Below, one piece after another: positions 54,824 to 64,000 of a DNA stretch of 64,000 bases (position 1 is the first letter of the stretch; every line of letters begins with the position of its first letter). A program made the position numbers and the translations under genes. Origin of the DNA: Kalaharituber pfeilii (lineage: Eukaryota > Ascomycota > Pezizomycetes > Pezizales > Pezizaceae); the NCBI GenBank assembly GCA_015179045.1, contig WHUZ01000090.1:168803-232802 (forward strand). The letters are read 5' to 3'. The notes below the pieces were generated by a model. That model saw only the letters and a list, made by a program, of their open reading frames with translations, was not told where the DNA came from and ran no database searches.

Positions 54824-57800
54824 ATCAACTAGTACCGAAACGAACACTACAGAATGGCTAAACTTTGCCTTTAATACCGAAGCCAGTACTACTGTAACTA
54901 CCACCTCCGAAGCTGCATGGGCTCTCGATTCAGCATGTTCTCAACATATGACGCCCTACCTAGAAGACCTTGTTGATGCGCAACCTCATATAGAGCCTAT
55001 TAAAAGCTCAGCAGGAACTAGGATGTACTCATCTCATATTGGGACAGTATCAGTGGCCGGACTTTGGCTAAATAATGTGCTTGTTGTGCCAGAGTTATCA
55101 CGGAGACTTGTGAGCTTAGGGGTACTTGAAAACGAGGGGGCAGAAATGCACATAGGAAAGGCTGGCAGGAAAATATCTCTTAAAGGCATAGAATGCAAGC
55201 TTAGGAAGGAAGGAAATCTATACATGTTCGAGAATAAGGTAGAAGAAGCACATGCAAGTATGAGTGAATGGCATGAAAGGTACGGCCATCTCCCCCTGTC
55301 CGCTTTCAAGAACATTCAAGAAGCTCCATCATCTCTCCACACTTCCCAACTACAATGCGAAGCCTGCATGAAAGGAAAGATGAGCAAGCCTCCATCCCCT
55401 GCCCAGGAGTCGATCAGAACGACATCTATAGGTGAACTTATTCATTCAGATGTTTGTGGACCACTTCCGATTCAGAGCCTCAATAACTGTCGGTACTTCG
55501 TCACCCTTATTGATGATTATTCTCGACTGTGCATCGCCAAATCGATTCCAAACAAAGGAGTTGCTGCTGAAACACTTCAGTTGATGATTCAACAATTCAC
55601 TACCATGACTGGGAAACCAATAAGGGCCTTGAGGACAGATCATGGAGGAGAGTTCAAGTCGAAAACTTTCCTTCAATGGCTTGAACAGCAAGGCATTATC
55701 AGCCACCCCACAGTTCCCTATCACAGTGAGACAAACGCTGTAGCTGAAAGACTGAACAGAACACTTATGGACTTAGTCAGGACCAATTTGCATGGGAGTG
55801 GAATGCCTAAGAATACATGGAATCTAGCCTTGGAGTACTCGGTTTTTGTCAAGAATAGAATTCCGCACCGGTCATTGAAAGGCAAGTCGCCACTTGAGGT
55901 CGCAGTACCTGGTATCAATATTCAGGCGCAAAGACAGCAGTTCAGACCGTTTGGAGAGAAAGTGTTCGCCCATACATACACAGACAACAAACTAGGTGAT
56001 AAGGCAATGGTGGCACGGATAGTAGGATTTACACCAACATATGGGGTATACAAAGTCATTTTACCAGATAGACGAGTTACCCTGGCTAAGAATCCTAAAC
56101 CCCGAAAAGAATCACAAGTAACATCTCTAATAGACCCTTCAATCGAACTTTCAGTACCCAAACCAGTCCAAATACCTATCGATTCGGCAACTATGCCAGG
56201 TCAGTTCCCTCAAACACCGGCAAAGCAGGTCTCTCAAGAATCAACAACCGGGGTAGCGAGAAGTACGGCGAAACCGGTGACTCAGTTGAGACTACCACCA
56301 CCAGCATCATCAAGCCAACCTATGAATTTGCCAGATTTTTTTTTTTTTTTTTTTTTTTATTTCATTACTCGCATGCCGCCCTGTGGGCTATGGCGAGGTA
56401 TATATATAAAGACTAACTAACAAAGGAAAAAAGCACTAAGTACAGGTATTTGGACCGGGGTCCGAGCCTATCTATTCCCTTTTCCTGTTTGGCTCGTACT
56501 TCTCCGATCTCAGCCACTTCCCCCCAAGTCTGACTTTCCCAGCCTCCACCCTTGTCTTTGTGTATACCACGACGGAGCTTATGAATTTGCCAGAGCAATC
56601 AGAACCTTGGTGGCAAAAGTATGGTGATACCTTCCCGGAAGCAGCAAGACAACGAGCGGCAGAATTCCAGCTACAACAAGAGTTCCAAGCGTCAAAATCT
56701 ATAAGTGATGAGAGGCCGACCAGAGTCCCAAAACCAATCAAACGATTTGACCCCTCGGACCCCTCCACCTATGTAACAGAAGCGTGTCTGACTATTCAAG
56801 AGGCACTACAGAGTCCGGAGGCAAATCACTGGCAGGACGCACTTCAGCGAGAGCTTAAGCAGCTAGAGAAATACCAAGTTTTTGAGTGGGTAGATCAGGT
56901 ACCAGCAGGAGCCACAACAGTAGATACAAAGGTAGTACTCCGAATCAAGTCAGAGCTAGATCCCACAAACCCCAAGAGGTATAAAGCAAGGCTTACAGCC
57001 AGAGGATTTACTCAACGACCTGGAATCGATTACCACGAGACATTTGCACCAGTCTGCAGGGCCGAATCCTGGCGACTCGCACTTCACCGAGCTATACAGA
57101 GAAACTGGGTAGTTGAGCAATTTGATATAGAAGCTGCATACCTGAATTCACCAGTTACTGAAGAACTCTATATTAAAGACTCACATTTTACTGGTACTCG
57201 AGCCTGGAGACTCAAGAAGGCACTCTACGGATTAAAGCAAGCGGCACGGAATTGGAATACTGTCCTCCATGACTTACTACTTTCAGCTGGGCTCTCCCAA
57301 TGCAAGGATGATTTAGGCCTATACTTCAGTAACACAACCGTCATAAACTGTCCATGTTGATGACCTGCTCGGAACGTTTGCCTCGCAAGACGAATGTGAA
57401 CAACTCGTCAAACACCTATCAACATATGTTACAGTCGAACGGAAAGGCAAGCCCAGTCTATTCCTTGGAGTGCACCTTAGCTGGAGCTCAGAAACAGTCA
57501 TGCTTTCAATGGCAACAGCGATCCGAGAGGTTTGCCAGCAACATGGAATCATTCAGCATGCACCTCACCCATACCAGGACCTAGAAATGAATGGGACACC
57601 TCTGCCGAATCCAAAACCCTTTCAGTCTCTTATAGGGCACTACTCTTCATAGCTCGCATGTGCCGCCCTGACATCAGGTATGCAGTCAGTAGGTTATCCC
57701 AGGAGAACAGCATCACCATCAGAATCAGATCTGCAAGCAGCAAGACGGGTGGCAGCTTACCTTCTTGGGACCGCAAATGAAGGGATAGAGTTTAGTAAGG

Positions 57801-58211
57801 GACTCGGACAAGATCTCAGAATAATAACCGATGCGGGTGAGGAACCAATTGGAGGAAAAAGCAACCACGGGTATTCTGGTAATGATGGGAGATGCACCCC
57901 TGGGATGGCAGAGTAGAAAGCAGGATGTGGTGACCCTTTCCTCTACTGAAGCGGAATATATAGCTCTGGGGGAGGCTGCACAAGAGGCCTTATGGTGGGG
58001 AAAAATATTGAAGGACCTAGACAGCAGAGACACATTTGTTCCACATGTGTTTTCAGACAGTACCGGGGCCTGCAAACTGTCAGACAACCCGGAATTCCAC
58101 CAGCGGACTAAGCACATCAGGCGGCGCCATCACTTCGTCAGGGAATGTGTGGAGAATGGAGAGCTTCTTGTTTCGTGGATATCAGGGAAGGAGAATCCAG
58201 CTGATGGCTAA
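54612..58211 (+). pseudogene. Copia Pol (protease, integrase, RT, RNase H), broken
   Basis: The frame from 54612 holds protease ALDSACSQHM, the integrase His-Cys region (HERYGHL, C-x2-C) and DDE residues in LIHSDVCGPL, RALRTDHGGEF and AVAERLNRTL. A 244-bp LINE-derived insertion at 56336 breaks it. RT resumes from 56560 with QFDIEAAYLNSP and LYGLKQAARNW; the catalytic VHVDDLL follows after a frameshift near 57345. Further shifts fall near 57635, 57710 and 57830 before RNase H (TLSSTEAEYIAL, FSDSTGACKL). The enzyme set is complete in content but cannot be made as one protein. Confidence 0.8.
56336..56579 (-). mobile_element. 244-bp LINE-derived element in copia pol, 15-bp duplication
   Basis: tatgaatttgccaga occurs at 56321-56335 and 56580-56594. 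The insert carries, on the minus strand, an ORF1 end (VVVYTKTRVEAGKVRLGGKW then LRSEKYEPNRKRE), about 100 nt of spacer, the hairpin 56368-56397 (CTCGC/GCGAG, GCCC/GGGC, loop TGT) and the A tract. It has the same architecture as 38718-39090 but is shorter, and it is younger than the copia insertion. Confidence 0.9.
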
Positions 58212-58639
58212 CCAAGGTATTAACAGGACAGAAGTTTACGAAGTTCAAAGAGTACCTAGGAATGATGATTGGGAGGAAATATTGAAAAGATGGGACCAAG
58301 ATCTGGAAGGAAATATAATGTTGGGAGCGTTCATGTGGACTGGTGGACCGTGGCTGGCAATAATGGGTATTGACTTTCAATGGGTGCTAGATTAAGAGGG
58401 GGTGTTGAACCGACGGTGTAATCCTAGCACCGACACGGAGGAATTATAGGCCGGCGGGAGGAATTATAGGCCGGCGGGTTGACTGATGGTTGACTGTGGC
58501 GTGTGAAAAGTTTTTACTGTGGCAATTGTGAAGGTCGCTGTGAAGGACATATAAGTCACGGGTCCTGTGCATACTGGAGACTTCTTCTGTAATTATTAAT
58601 TAACTCTCTCCGCTCGAAAAGCGTGACTTCTTGAAAATA

Positions 58640-59490
58640 TATACTAAAGTAGTAGGTATACGATGAACCAATTCTTTAATTGCTATATTCTATCAGCAAG
58701 TACAAATTTATACCAATTGCTGCTACCTTAATATTAGAGTACCATTACTCTCTATAGACCTTGTCCTGAGTACTCTACATACACTGGTCCTCTGCATAGC
58801 TCATATAGCACTCATTTATGCGACTGCGATATCAGCGCCGGCGCCGTCACCAGGCCATTGCTAGCACTATCAGCTCGCATATCATTTACATATATGCATC
58901 CACTGACTGCCCGCCGTACGGTTGCGGTGAACTCATAACAAACCCTGACAGAAGTTCTCCCAGCTAATTATATCTATGAGGTCATTATAGGATAGTGTAT
59001 ATCCAAACACAATTCCGCTTACTATATTGCAATAAGAAATACTAAATTTTTTGTTAGTATTGCTCTCTATATCATTCTATATAGATGTGCCTGACAGTAA
59101 TACTATTATTCTTATCTTCTCTATCAACTATGGTATATGCTATTCAATGTTGACATAGTAAGAAGTTCATCCATCTATTAATTCTGTCAGTTAGGCATAT
59201 GCTATTATAGCCATCAGGGTACTTCTATACCAGCTAATTCTGTAGCTATATACTATCGTTGGTATAGATACCTATTAGGTCTACCAATCCTATTATCCTA
59301 CTAGAGGCTGTCGCACTCATGAGAGTATTTTTCCTAGTAATTAATACTATTAGTCCTACAATATACTATACTATTCTTGAGGATTTTTCCTAGTAGCCAA
59401 CACTTCCAATTATGTTACATACTATCATAATCATAAGAGTAGTCTTATAGCTATTAATCCTATCATTTCTAGTATATGCAGTTGCTTATT
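58640..59490. other. AT-rich interior of the inverted-repeat element, no gene
   Basis: No frame of note. The sequence is dominated by ta, at and ct words. This would fit C-to-T decay such as RIP, but composition alone does not prove it. Confidence 0.4.
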
Positions 59491-59951
59491 GCAAGTAATA
59501 AGAGAGTATATTGGCAGTTTTGGCACTTCCGGCACTTTTGGCTATTTCAGTGACTGATTTGAGGCTACAGAAATCTAGAATAGCCTTTATTCTATCACTA
59601 TTTAAGTTAGCTATCTTCTTCTATAGTTACTTGAGAGTGTGAAGAGCTATAGTTGAGGATAGTCATAATAGTATTTAATGTATGCTATCCTTTGCTATGC
59701 AATGGGGGGGGGTAGAATGCTATACTTCCTCTGCATATCATTGAATTACAAAGGTGTATGTATAGTGTGGCCATCAAATATCCTCCAAATGTTCAGGTCA
59801 CCTGCTGTATATTCTGCAATTTACCTCATGTTGCTAGCATGCCTGATGCTGAAGATATTGCATGTGAAGTTGTACGAGGGGAGTGCCAAGAGATCGGTCA
59901 CTAATAAGTGCTCGGTCACTAATAGGTAAGCGACAGTAACTAAACAAATAC

Positions 59952-60003
59952 CTCACCATAGCCCTTAGGGCGGCATGCGAGTACTGATATTTAAAAAAAA
60001 AAA
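59952..60003 (+). repeat. LINE-tail hairpin, plus
   Basis: Hairpin 59952-59981: CTCAC/GCGAG has one mismatch, inner GCCC/GGGC, loop TTA. The A tract follows. It begins 16 bp beyond the right end of the long-inverted-repeat element. Confidence 0.7.
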
Positions 60004-60499
60004 CATTGCATACCTCTGGCACGAGTAGCTTCGCGTCTGATTTACTTCCTTATTATTTCTGCTTTCATCCTGCTTGGTTTCCCCTTTTTCGTAACTGTCC
60101 TTACCAATCGTTGGAATTCTTCCGCTGCCGAATGATGACTCCTGCCGCCGACTACTTGCACACGTAACGGGATTTCCATGCCTTATTGTCCATCTTCTTT
60201 CTTTTGTTTGTAGCTTGCCACTTTCATCCACCTTGCAGGTGCTGTTTGTTCATGCTCCTATTCTGTAGTTGCTGTGCACTGAAATCTGTTGATCAAGCAC
60301 TTGATAATTGAGAAGGTATTACTTGCCTGTATGAAATTAAGCGGCCAGTCAGAGCCTTCCTCTTGCTCCTGATCAATTGGGGAGTTGTGCTGCAGCCATC
60401 AACATGGTCATCAATTAAATAATCTAAATTTATGGAATATTAGCAGCATTTGGGCCAATACGATCTTTATAGCCTTGTCTGGTCACAATAACGCCCAGT

Positions 60500-60728
60500 T
60501 TTATTTTTTTTTTTTTTAATATCATTAATCGCATGCCGCCCTAAGGGCTATGGCGATACTGTGCTATAATAAATAAGAGAAAATTAATAACCACGACCGA
60601 ACTTCCCGCCTAAATACCCCAAGCCTCAACCCTGTCCTAAATACATGTATTTCCCGCTGTTTTCCATTTGTCTTGCGGGAGGGAAAGCGGCCCAGCAGTC
60701 TACCTCACCCCCGTCCCCTTTCGGCTTC
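60500..60728 (-). mobile_element. 229-bp LINE-tail element with 12-bp duplication
   Basis: ataacgcccagt occurs at 60488-60499 and 60729-60740. The hairpin 60528-60557 has ATCGC/GCGAT, a paired change, with GCCC/GGGC and loop TAA. The remaining 170 bp differ from the ORF1-derived heads of 38718 and 56336, so the tail has been captured by, or kept with, different 5' sequences. Confidence 0.8.
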
Positions 60729-60744
60729 ATAACGCCCAGTATTA

Positions 60745-61180
60745 TCAAGTGCTGCTTTGGTATAATTACATAAAGCATTCTCATTTGACTTAACTGTATG
60801 CAACTACAATTGACCTTTTTTATAGATCACTCGCAAAAGTAGTCTATAGCTAACACTTAGCTAAGTTCGTAGTCACTTGGTAGTATTCACACTATCCCAT
60901 TTGATAGGTCCGATTACTTGTGAACTAAGAAGATGGAATCTATCCAGTAATGAAATGATCCAACAATCCATGCCTTCCCAAGCTCGAGGTGGAGAAGTTG
61001 ATCCAATTTGACTTTCACGTCCCCCATCGCATACAGTACCAATCGAACAAAGCATTTATATGGTCCTGTCCCTTCTGTTTGCTACTACCTCTTCCCCACA
61101 TTGTGTGATTTGCATTGCCTTTGAGTGTTAATTACATAGTGTTTTGTGGGTTAGCAAATTTTTCTTTATTATTACCAGCA
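60745..61180. other. No gene recognised
   Basis: Short minus-strand frames near 60873-61055 have no recognisable domain. No repeat structure is seen. Confidence 0.4.
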
Positions 61181-61185
61181 GGATT

Positions 61186-61317
61186 AACTGCAGCGGCAGC
61201 AGTACTGGCATCAGCAGTACAGGCATTAGCAGTACAGGCATTAGCCGTATCGGTATCAGCAGTATCGGCACCAGCAGTATCGGCACCAGCAGTATCGGTA
61301 TCAGTAGTACCGGCATT
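61186..61317 (+). repeat. 15-bp minisatellite
   Basis: About nine units of the type gcagtatcggcacca or gcagtacaggcatta. The unit is a multiple of three, which opens frames on both strands. Confidence 0.85.
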
Positions 61318-61490
61318 GGGGGTCGTCTCTCTAATATAGTCTGATTCCACTGAGTGTAATATTAGTATCGATATTACTGAGTTCATGCAAAGGGCAGCAA
61401 GTATGTTGCAGCTAAGGTTTGGTTTATGAAGGTAGTGAAGTAGATATCAATAAGTTATACAAGAGTATAAAGGTTAGAGGTTTACTAAGA

Positions 61491-61820
61491 ATAGGTGCTG
61501 CTTAAGGGATACGACCGGTTCAGGGTAATAGTACTTTCGCAAGCGCTGAACCGCAGTGGATTGATAAACTTGACAGGAGAGGCTTGACAGGAGAGGCTCG
61601 CGGGTAGCGGTTTAGCGGTTCTGGTTCAGTGGTTCTGGTTCAGCAGTTCTGGTTCAGCAGCGATGGCAGGCTATGGTGAAAAGCAAGAGCAGATCAGGTA
61701 CTGAATAAGATTAGGGATTGATAAGAATAACAAGAACATATGGACTGCGAGGAACCATATGGGTCTATTAAGAAGACAAGACAATAGGCAAGGAGAGAAA
61801 GAACCACTCCACGCCGAATA
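61491..61820 (+). repeat. Inverted partial copy of the 19748-20661 LTR-like element
   Basis: Matches the reverse complement of about 20341-20645, sharing tgctgctaagggatacgac-type, gaggcttgacaggagaggctcg, gcgatggcaggctatggtga and aacatatggactgcgagg blocks (quoted in part). No ends or duplication are visible at this site. Confidence 0.7.
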
Positions 61821-61832
61821 GCTGCCCTCCCG

Positions 61833-61931
61833 GCCCGCAGCATACATGCCTCCGTAGCCATTTCGGCCCGCAGCATATACACCTCCGTAGCCATTTCGGC
61901 CCGCCGTATACGCGCCTCCGTAGCCGTAACA
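61833..61931. repeat. 33-bp tandem repeat, three units
   Basis: Units beginning gcccgcagcata and containing ctccgtagccatttcg start at 61833, 61866 and 61899. The minus-strand frame across it gives glycine/tyrosine-rich repeats by periodicity. Confidence 0.75.
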
Positions 61932-61989
61932 TCCAGTACCTTCCAGCGCCACCGGAGCCTAGCCCCTCACGCCCGTAACAATATAATAA

Positions 61990-63430
61990 ATTTGGATCTT
62001 CAATCCCTAAGATGCCCTCATACAGTAGTAGTTAAACATATTCATAGTATTCTGTAGATTGCAAGCAAAAAAGGAAGTAAAGACTCAGTTATTATATTTA
62101 GGAAGGAAGATACTAATATTTCCTCAGAAAAAGCAGCTATTGTGACAAGTGTTCTTATATACCAAATAGTATAAGCAGGTCATCTTGAAAAACAATAAAA
62201 TATATGTATTGAATCATTGATAATGCAGTTCTAAGAGCTTCACATATGCGTATTTAGTTAGCTACAAATCTTGAAACTGTGAGAAGTACAAATAAAAGTA
62301 TCGCTACTAGAGGAAAGATACTACTGTTTTGATTTCATTACTATTATAATACTATTATAGAAGCTATTTAAGAAATCATTCCAGAGGCTGCCAGTAATGC
62401 TGATAGTAAGAATAATTATATAGAATGATAGTTATATGTATATAGATTAATATAACAGTAGTAAAAATAGTACTCAAAACAGCCTCCATGACAACCTCCA
62501 GAACGGCCACCGAAACAGCCTTGGAAAAGATCTAGACCAGCGCGCTGCCCCTAAAAGTTCTCTTGGAGTCTTAATACCTATCATGTTGGTAATATAAAGA
62601 GTTAAATTTATTATGTCAGCTGTCTAGTGAATTTCATTAAGTCAGCTGTCTAGATACTTCTAACATAATAAAATTTAGACACTGTCACGAAATTTGGACT
62701 GGTCTCATGAACATCCAGACCAAGCATATGAAAATATGCTAGTTTATAGCAAAAACTGCATAGCGCATAATATGCATTTGTTGCCTGTCTGGATACTTAT
62801 TTTTTCGGCTAGTAGACAAGTACCAGATAAAACGAAGTGGTAAAAGGGATATGCATAGGGGATATGTACTTGACATACCATTCTACTTTAGGTTAGCATC
62901 TGCCATTTTCGGTTAGGTCGGTTCATCCTATACTATATTTAGTAGTTACTAAAAGGTGGACAATTTGACCGATTCCCATATAAAACTGCTCATCTTTGAC
63001 TTTCAAATCACCAGTACAAAAAATTAATTAAATAGATATAGCTCTACAGAATTATTTTCCATTCACTAATTTATCATCGTATAGCATGAAACTAATTTTA
63101 TCTATTTATTTTAATTGTGATTTGAGTGTTGAAGTTGATGCGAAATTTAATCCGAGTACACATGTCCCCAACCATATGGCGAAATCAATACCCAACGCTT
63201 GCCGAATTGCGGCTTGCGCGTGCAAGGGTCCACTAAAAAAATAAAGTTATCAAAGGGACCAGTTATGCATGCACAACAATCGGGGAAGGTGTAGGTGAAC
63301 TTTTATTTTTCAGGCTTGGCAATATCTAGGATGAATGCAAGCGAACCACAGTAGTTAATTTAAGATGTAGCTATATGTATATGTGTATTTACGGGATATA
63401 TTAGGATTGCGGGCCTGAAATTCGATCTGC
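61990..63430. other. No gene; AT-rich with a MITE remnant
   Basis: Strongly AT-rich without recognisable frames, apart from the MITE copy at 62736-62812. Confidence 0.45.
62736..62812. mobile_element. Foldback MITE, copy 3, degenerate and inverted
   Basis: Read on the minus strand, it aligns end to end with 9961-10042, keeping attatgcgctatg in the loop and TAGCC/TAGC-type ends. The arms no longer pair well. Confidence 0.6.
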
Positions 63431-63689
63431 GTGGGGTTCCGAGGTTGCTATTCGGTGTTACCATGGAAAGCTCAATAGTTTTTACTCCTCTTTTTTTAAA
63501 TAACTGTCACAAGAGCTCCTCAATTCTTTCCTCGTGCCCCCTCAGGTCTTCCCTCTTGCACGCACCTGCTCCTAACTATTCACTTTTTCAGTGTACTGTT
63601 ATATTTCTTTCTCCGCATACCGTTCCCCCAAAATCCAGTGTCGTCGTGTTAGTGCTCAATTTTTCGGCCTCAATAATTGGACCCTCCAG

Positions 63690-64000
63690 GAATAATATTA
63701 TGCCGCCGAAGAAAGCGTGCGTCAGCTCAATATCCCCTTCTCTCCTCCCCCTATTGCTTCCTCGAGGTGTTTTATGCGATGACTAACAAATTTGATATAG
63801 ATCCGGCAAGAAACCGCAATCCACCTACAGACCGAAATCTAGAAAAAAAAAAAATAAATCCGGCAAGAAACCCCAACCCAATCCGCCCTCCAATGCTGGA
63901 ACCACAGCCGCGCAGGTCTCCCAACGGACCCAGCAGCCCTGCTCGAAGTGTCCCTTTACCACAGGTGGAGTATGCTTCTTGATCCCAACGGAGGAAATGC
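63690..64000 (+). other. Possible 5' end of a gene running off the window
   Basis: An ATG at 63701 (MPPKKACVSS) follows a pyrimidine-rich leader, and downstream text keeps an open, proline- and asparagine-rich frame with two copies of atccggcaagaaacc (about 63800, 63858). Splicing would be needed to join them. The evidence is weak, and a low-complexity repeat is equally likely. Confidence 0.2.

Larger units (their letters stand above)
53496..58634 (+). mobile_element. Ty1/copia LTR retrotransposon
   Basis: LTRs at 53496-53729 and 58403-58634 differ by about two single-base indels. A 5-bp duplication aaata lies at 53491-53495 and 58635-58639. GGTTATGAGCCC directly after the left LTR complements the anticodon arm of initiator tRNA-Met, and aagaggggg (58394-58402) precedes the right LTR. 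Domain order PR-IN-RT-RH is that of the copia superfamily. The LTR contains catataag, a TATA-like word. Confidence 0.9.
52964..59936. mobile_element. Long-inverted-repeat DNA element carrying a nested copia element
   Basis: 52964 to about 53402 and about 59497-59936 are inverted copies over about 435 bp at high identity, beginning CTGTCGCTTACCTATTAGTG. TA flanks both ends (52962-52963, 59937-59938). Subterminal direct repeats of attagtgaccga occur twice in each arm. Without the copia insertion the element is about 1.8 kb; its AT-rich middle (58640-59490) has no reading frame, so it is non-autonomous or decayed. Confidence 0.8.

Noticed and set aside
61128..61386. Repetitive frames on both strands at the 15-bp minisatellite
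   Set aside because: A unit divisible by three keeps all frames open; there is no start context, domain or conservation to support translation.

Overview
The window reads as a transposon-rich stretch of a filamentous ascomycete genome (Pezizomycotina; a large-genome, truffle-like Pezizomycete is a guess from style, not shown). The evidence is short GT-AG introns of about 54-110 nt, STAND-type NACHT-ankyrin genes, an F-box gene with one 75-nt intron, a nuclear gene for mitochondrial ribosomal protein uL6m, and fungal repeat classes: a Tad-like LINE with RNase H, pogo/Fot DNA elements and a Ty1/copia element.

Apparently intact genes are few: uL6m (7786-8640, minus), a 1368-residue NACHT-ankyrin receptor (12294-16524, plus) and an F-box protein (32508-34289, minus). 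A second NACHT-ankyrin gene (47965-52235, plus) is a paralogue with frameshifts at two homopolymers, one of them inside the P-loop, and with at least five introns the first gene lacks. A GC-rich ankyrin gene (about 25000-28181, minus) is broken by frameshifts, a nonsense codon and a retroposed tail. A small fungal-kinase-like remnant lies near 1290-1660.

Most of the rest is mobile DNA. There are two pogo elements with TA duplications: 35672-37918, one frameshift; and 18119-21188, heavily decayed and split by a 914-bp LTR-like insertion. A copia element (53496-58634) with nearly identical LTRs and a half-tRNA-type primer site sits inside a long-inverted-repeat element (52964-59936). Other inverted-repeat elements lie at 9669-9960, 30018-30230, 30790-31173 and 41036-42602, with MITE copies near 9961, 47811 and 62736.

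Two patterns stand out. First, at least 17 copies of a 30-nt hairpin precede oligo-A tracts (oligo-T on the other strand). Stem bases change in pairs between copies while the triloop is free, so it looks like a selected RNA structure at the 3' end of a LINE, also carried by tiny 62-373 bp derivatives with 12-15 bp target duplications. Second, very short insertions (10-101 bp) share the core TAGTCTCGTAACCAGAC or half of it and are repeatedly flanked by about 9-bp direct repeats: micro-elements or solo terminal repeats of an unidentified, possibly Mutator-like transposon. Both may be undescribed. Together with near-identical ankyrin repeat blocks, they describe a fast-evolving accessory region built around NLR-type genes.
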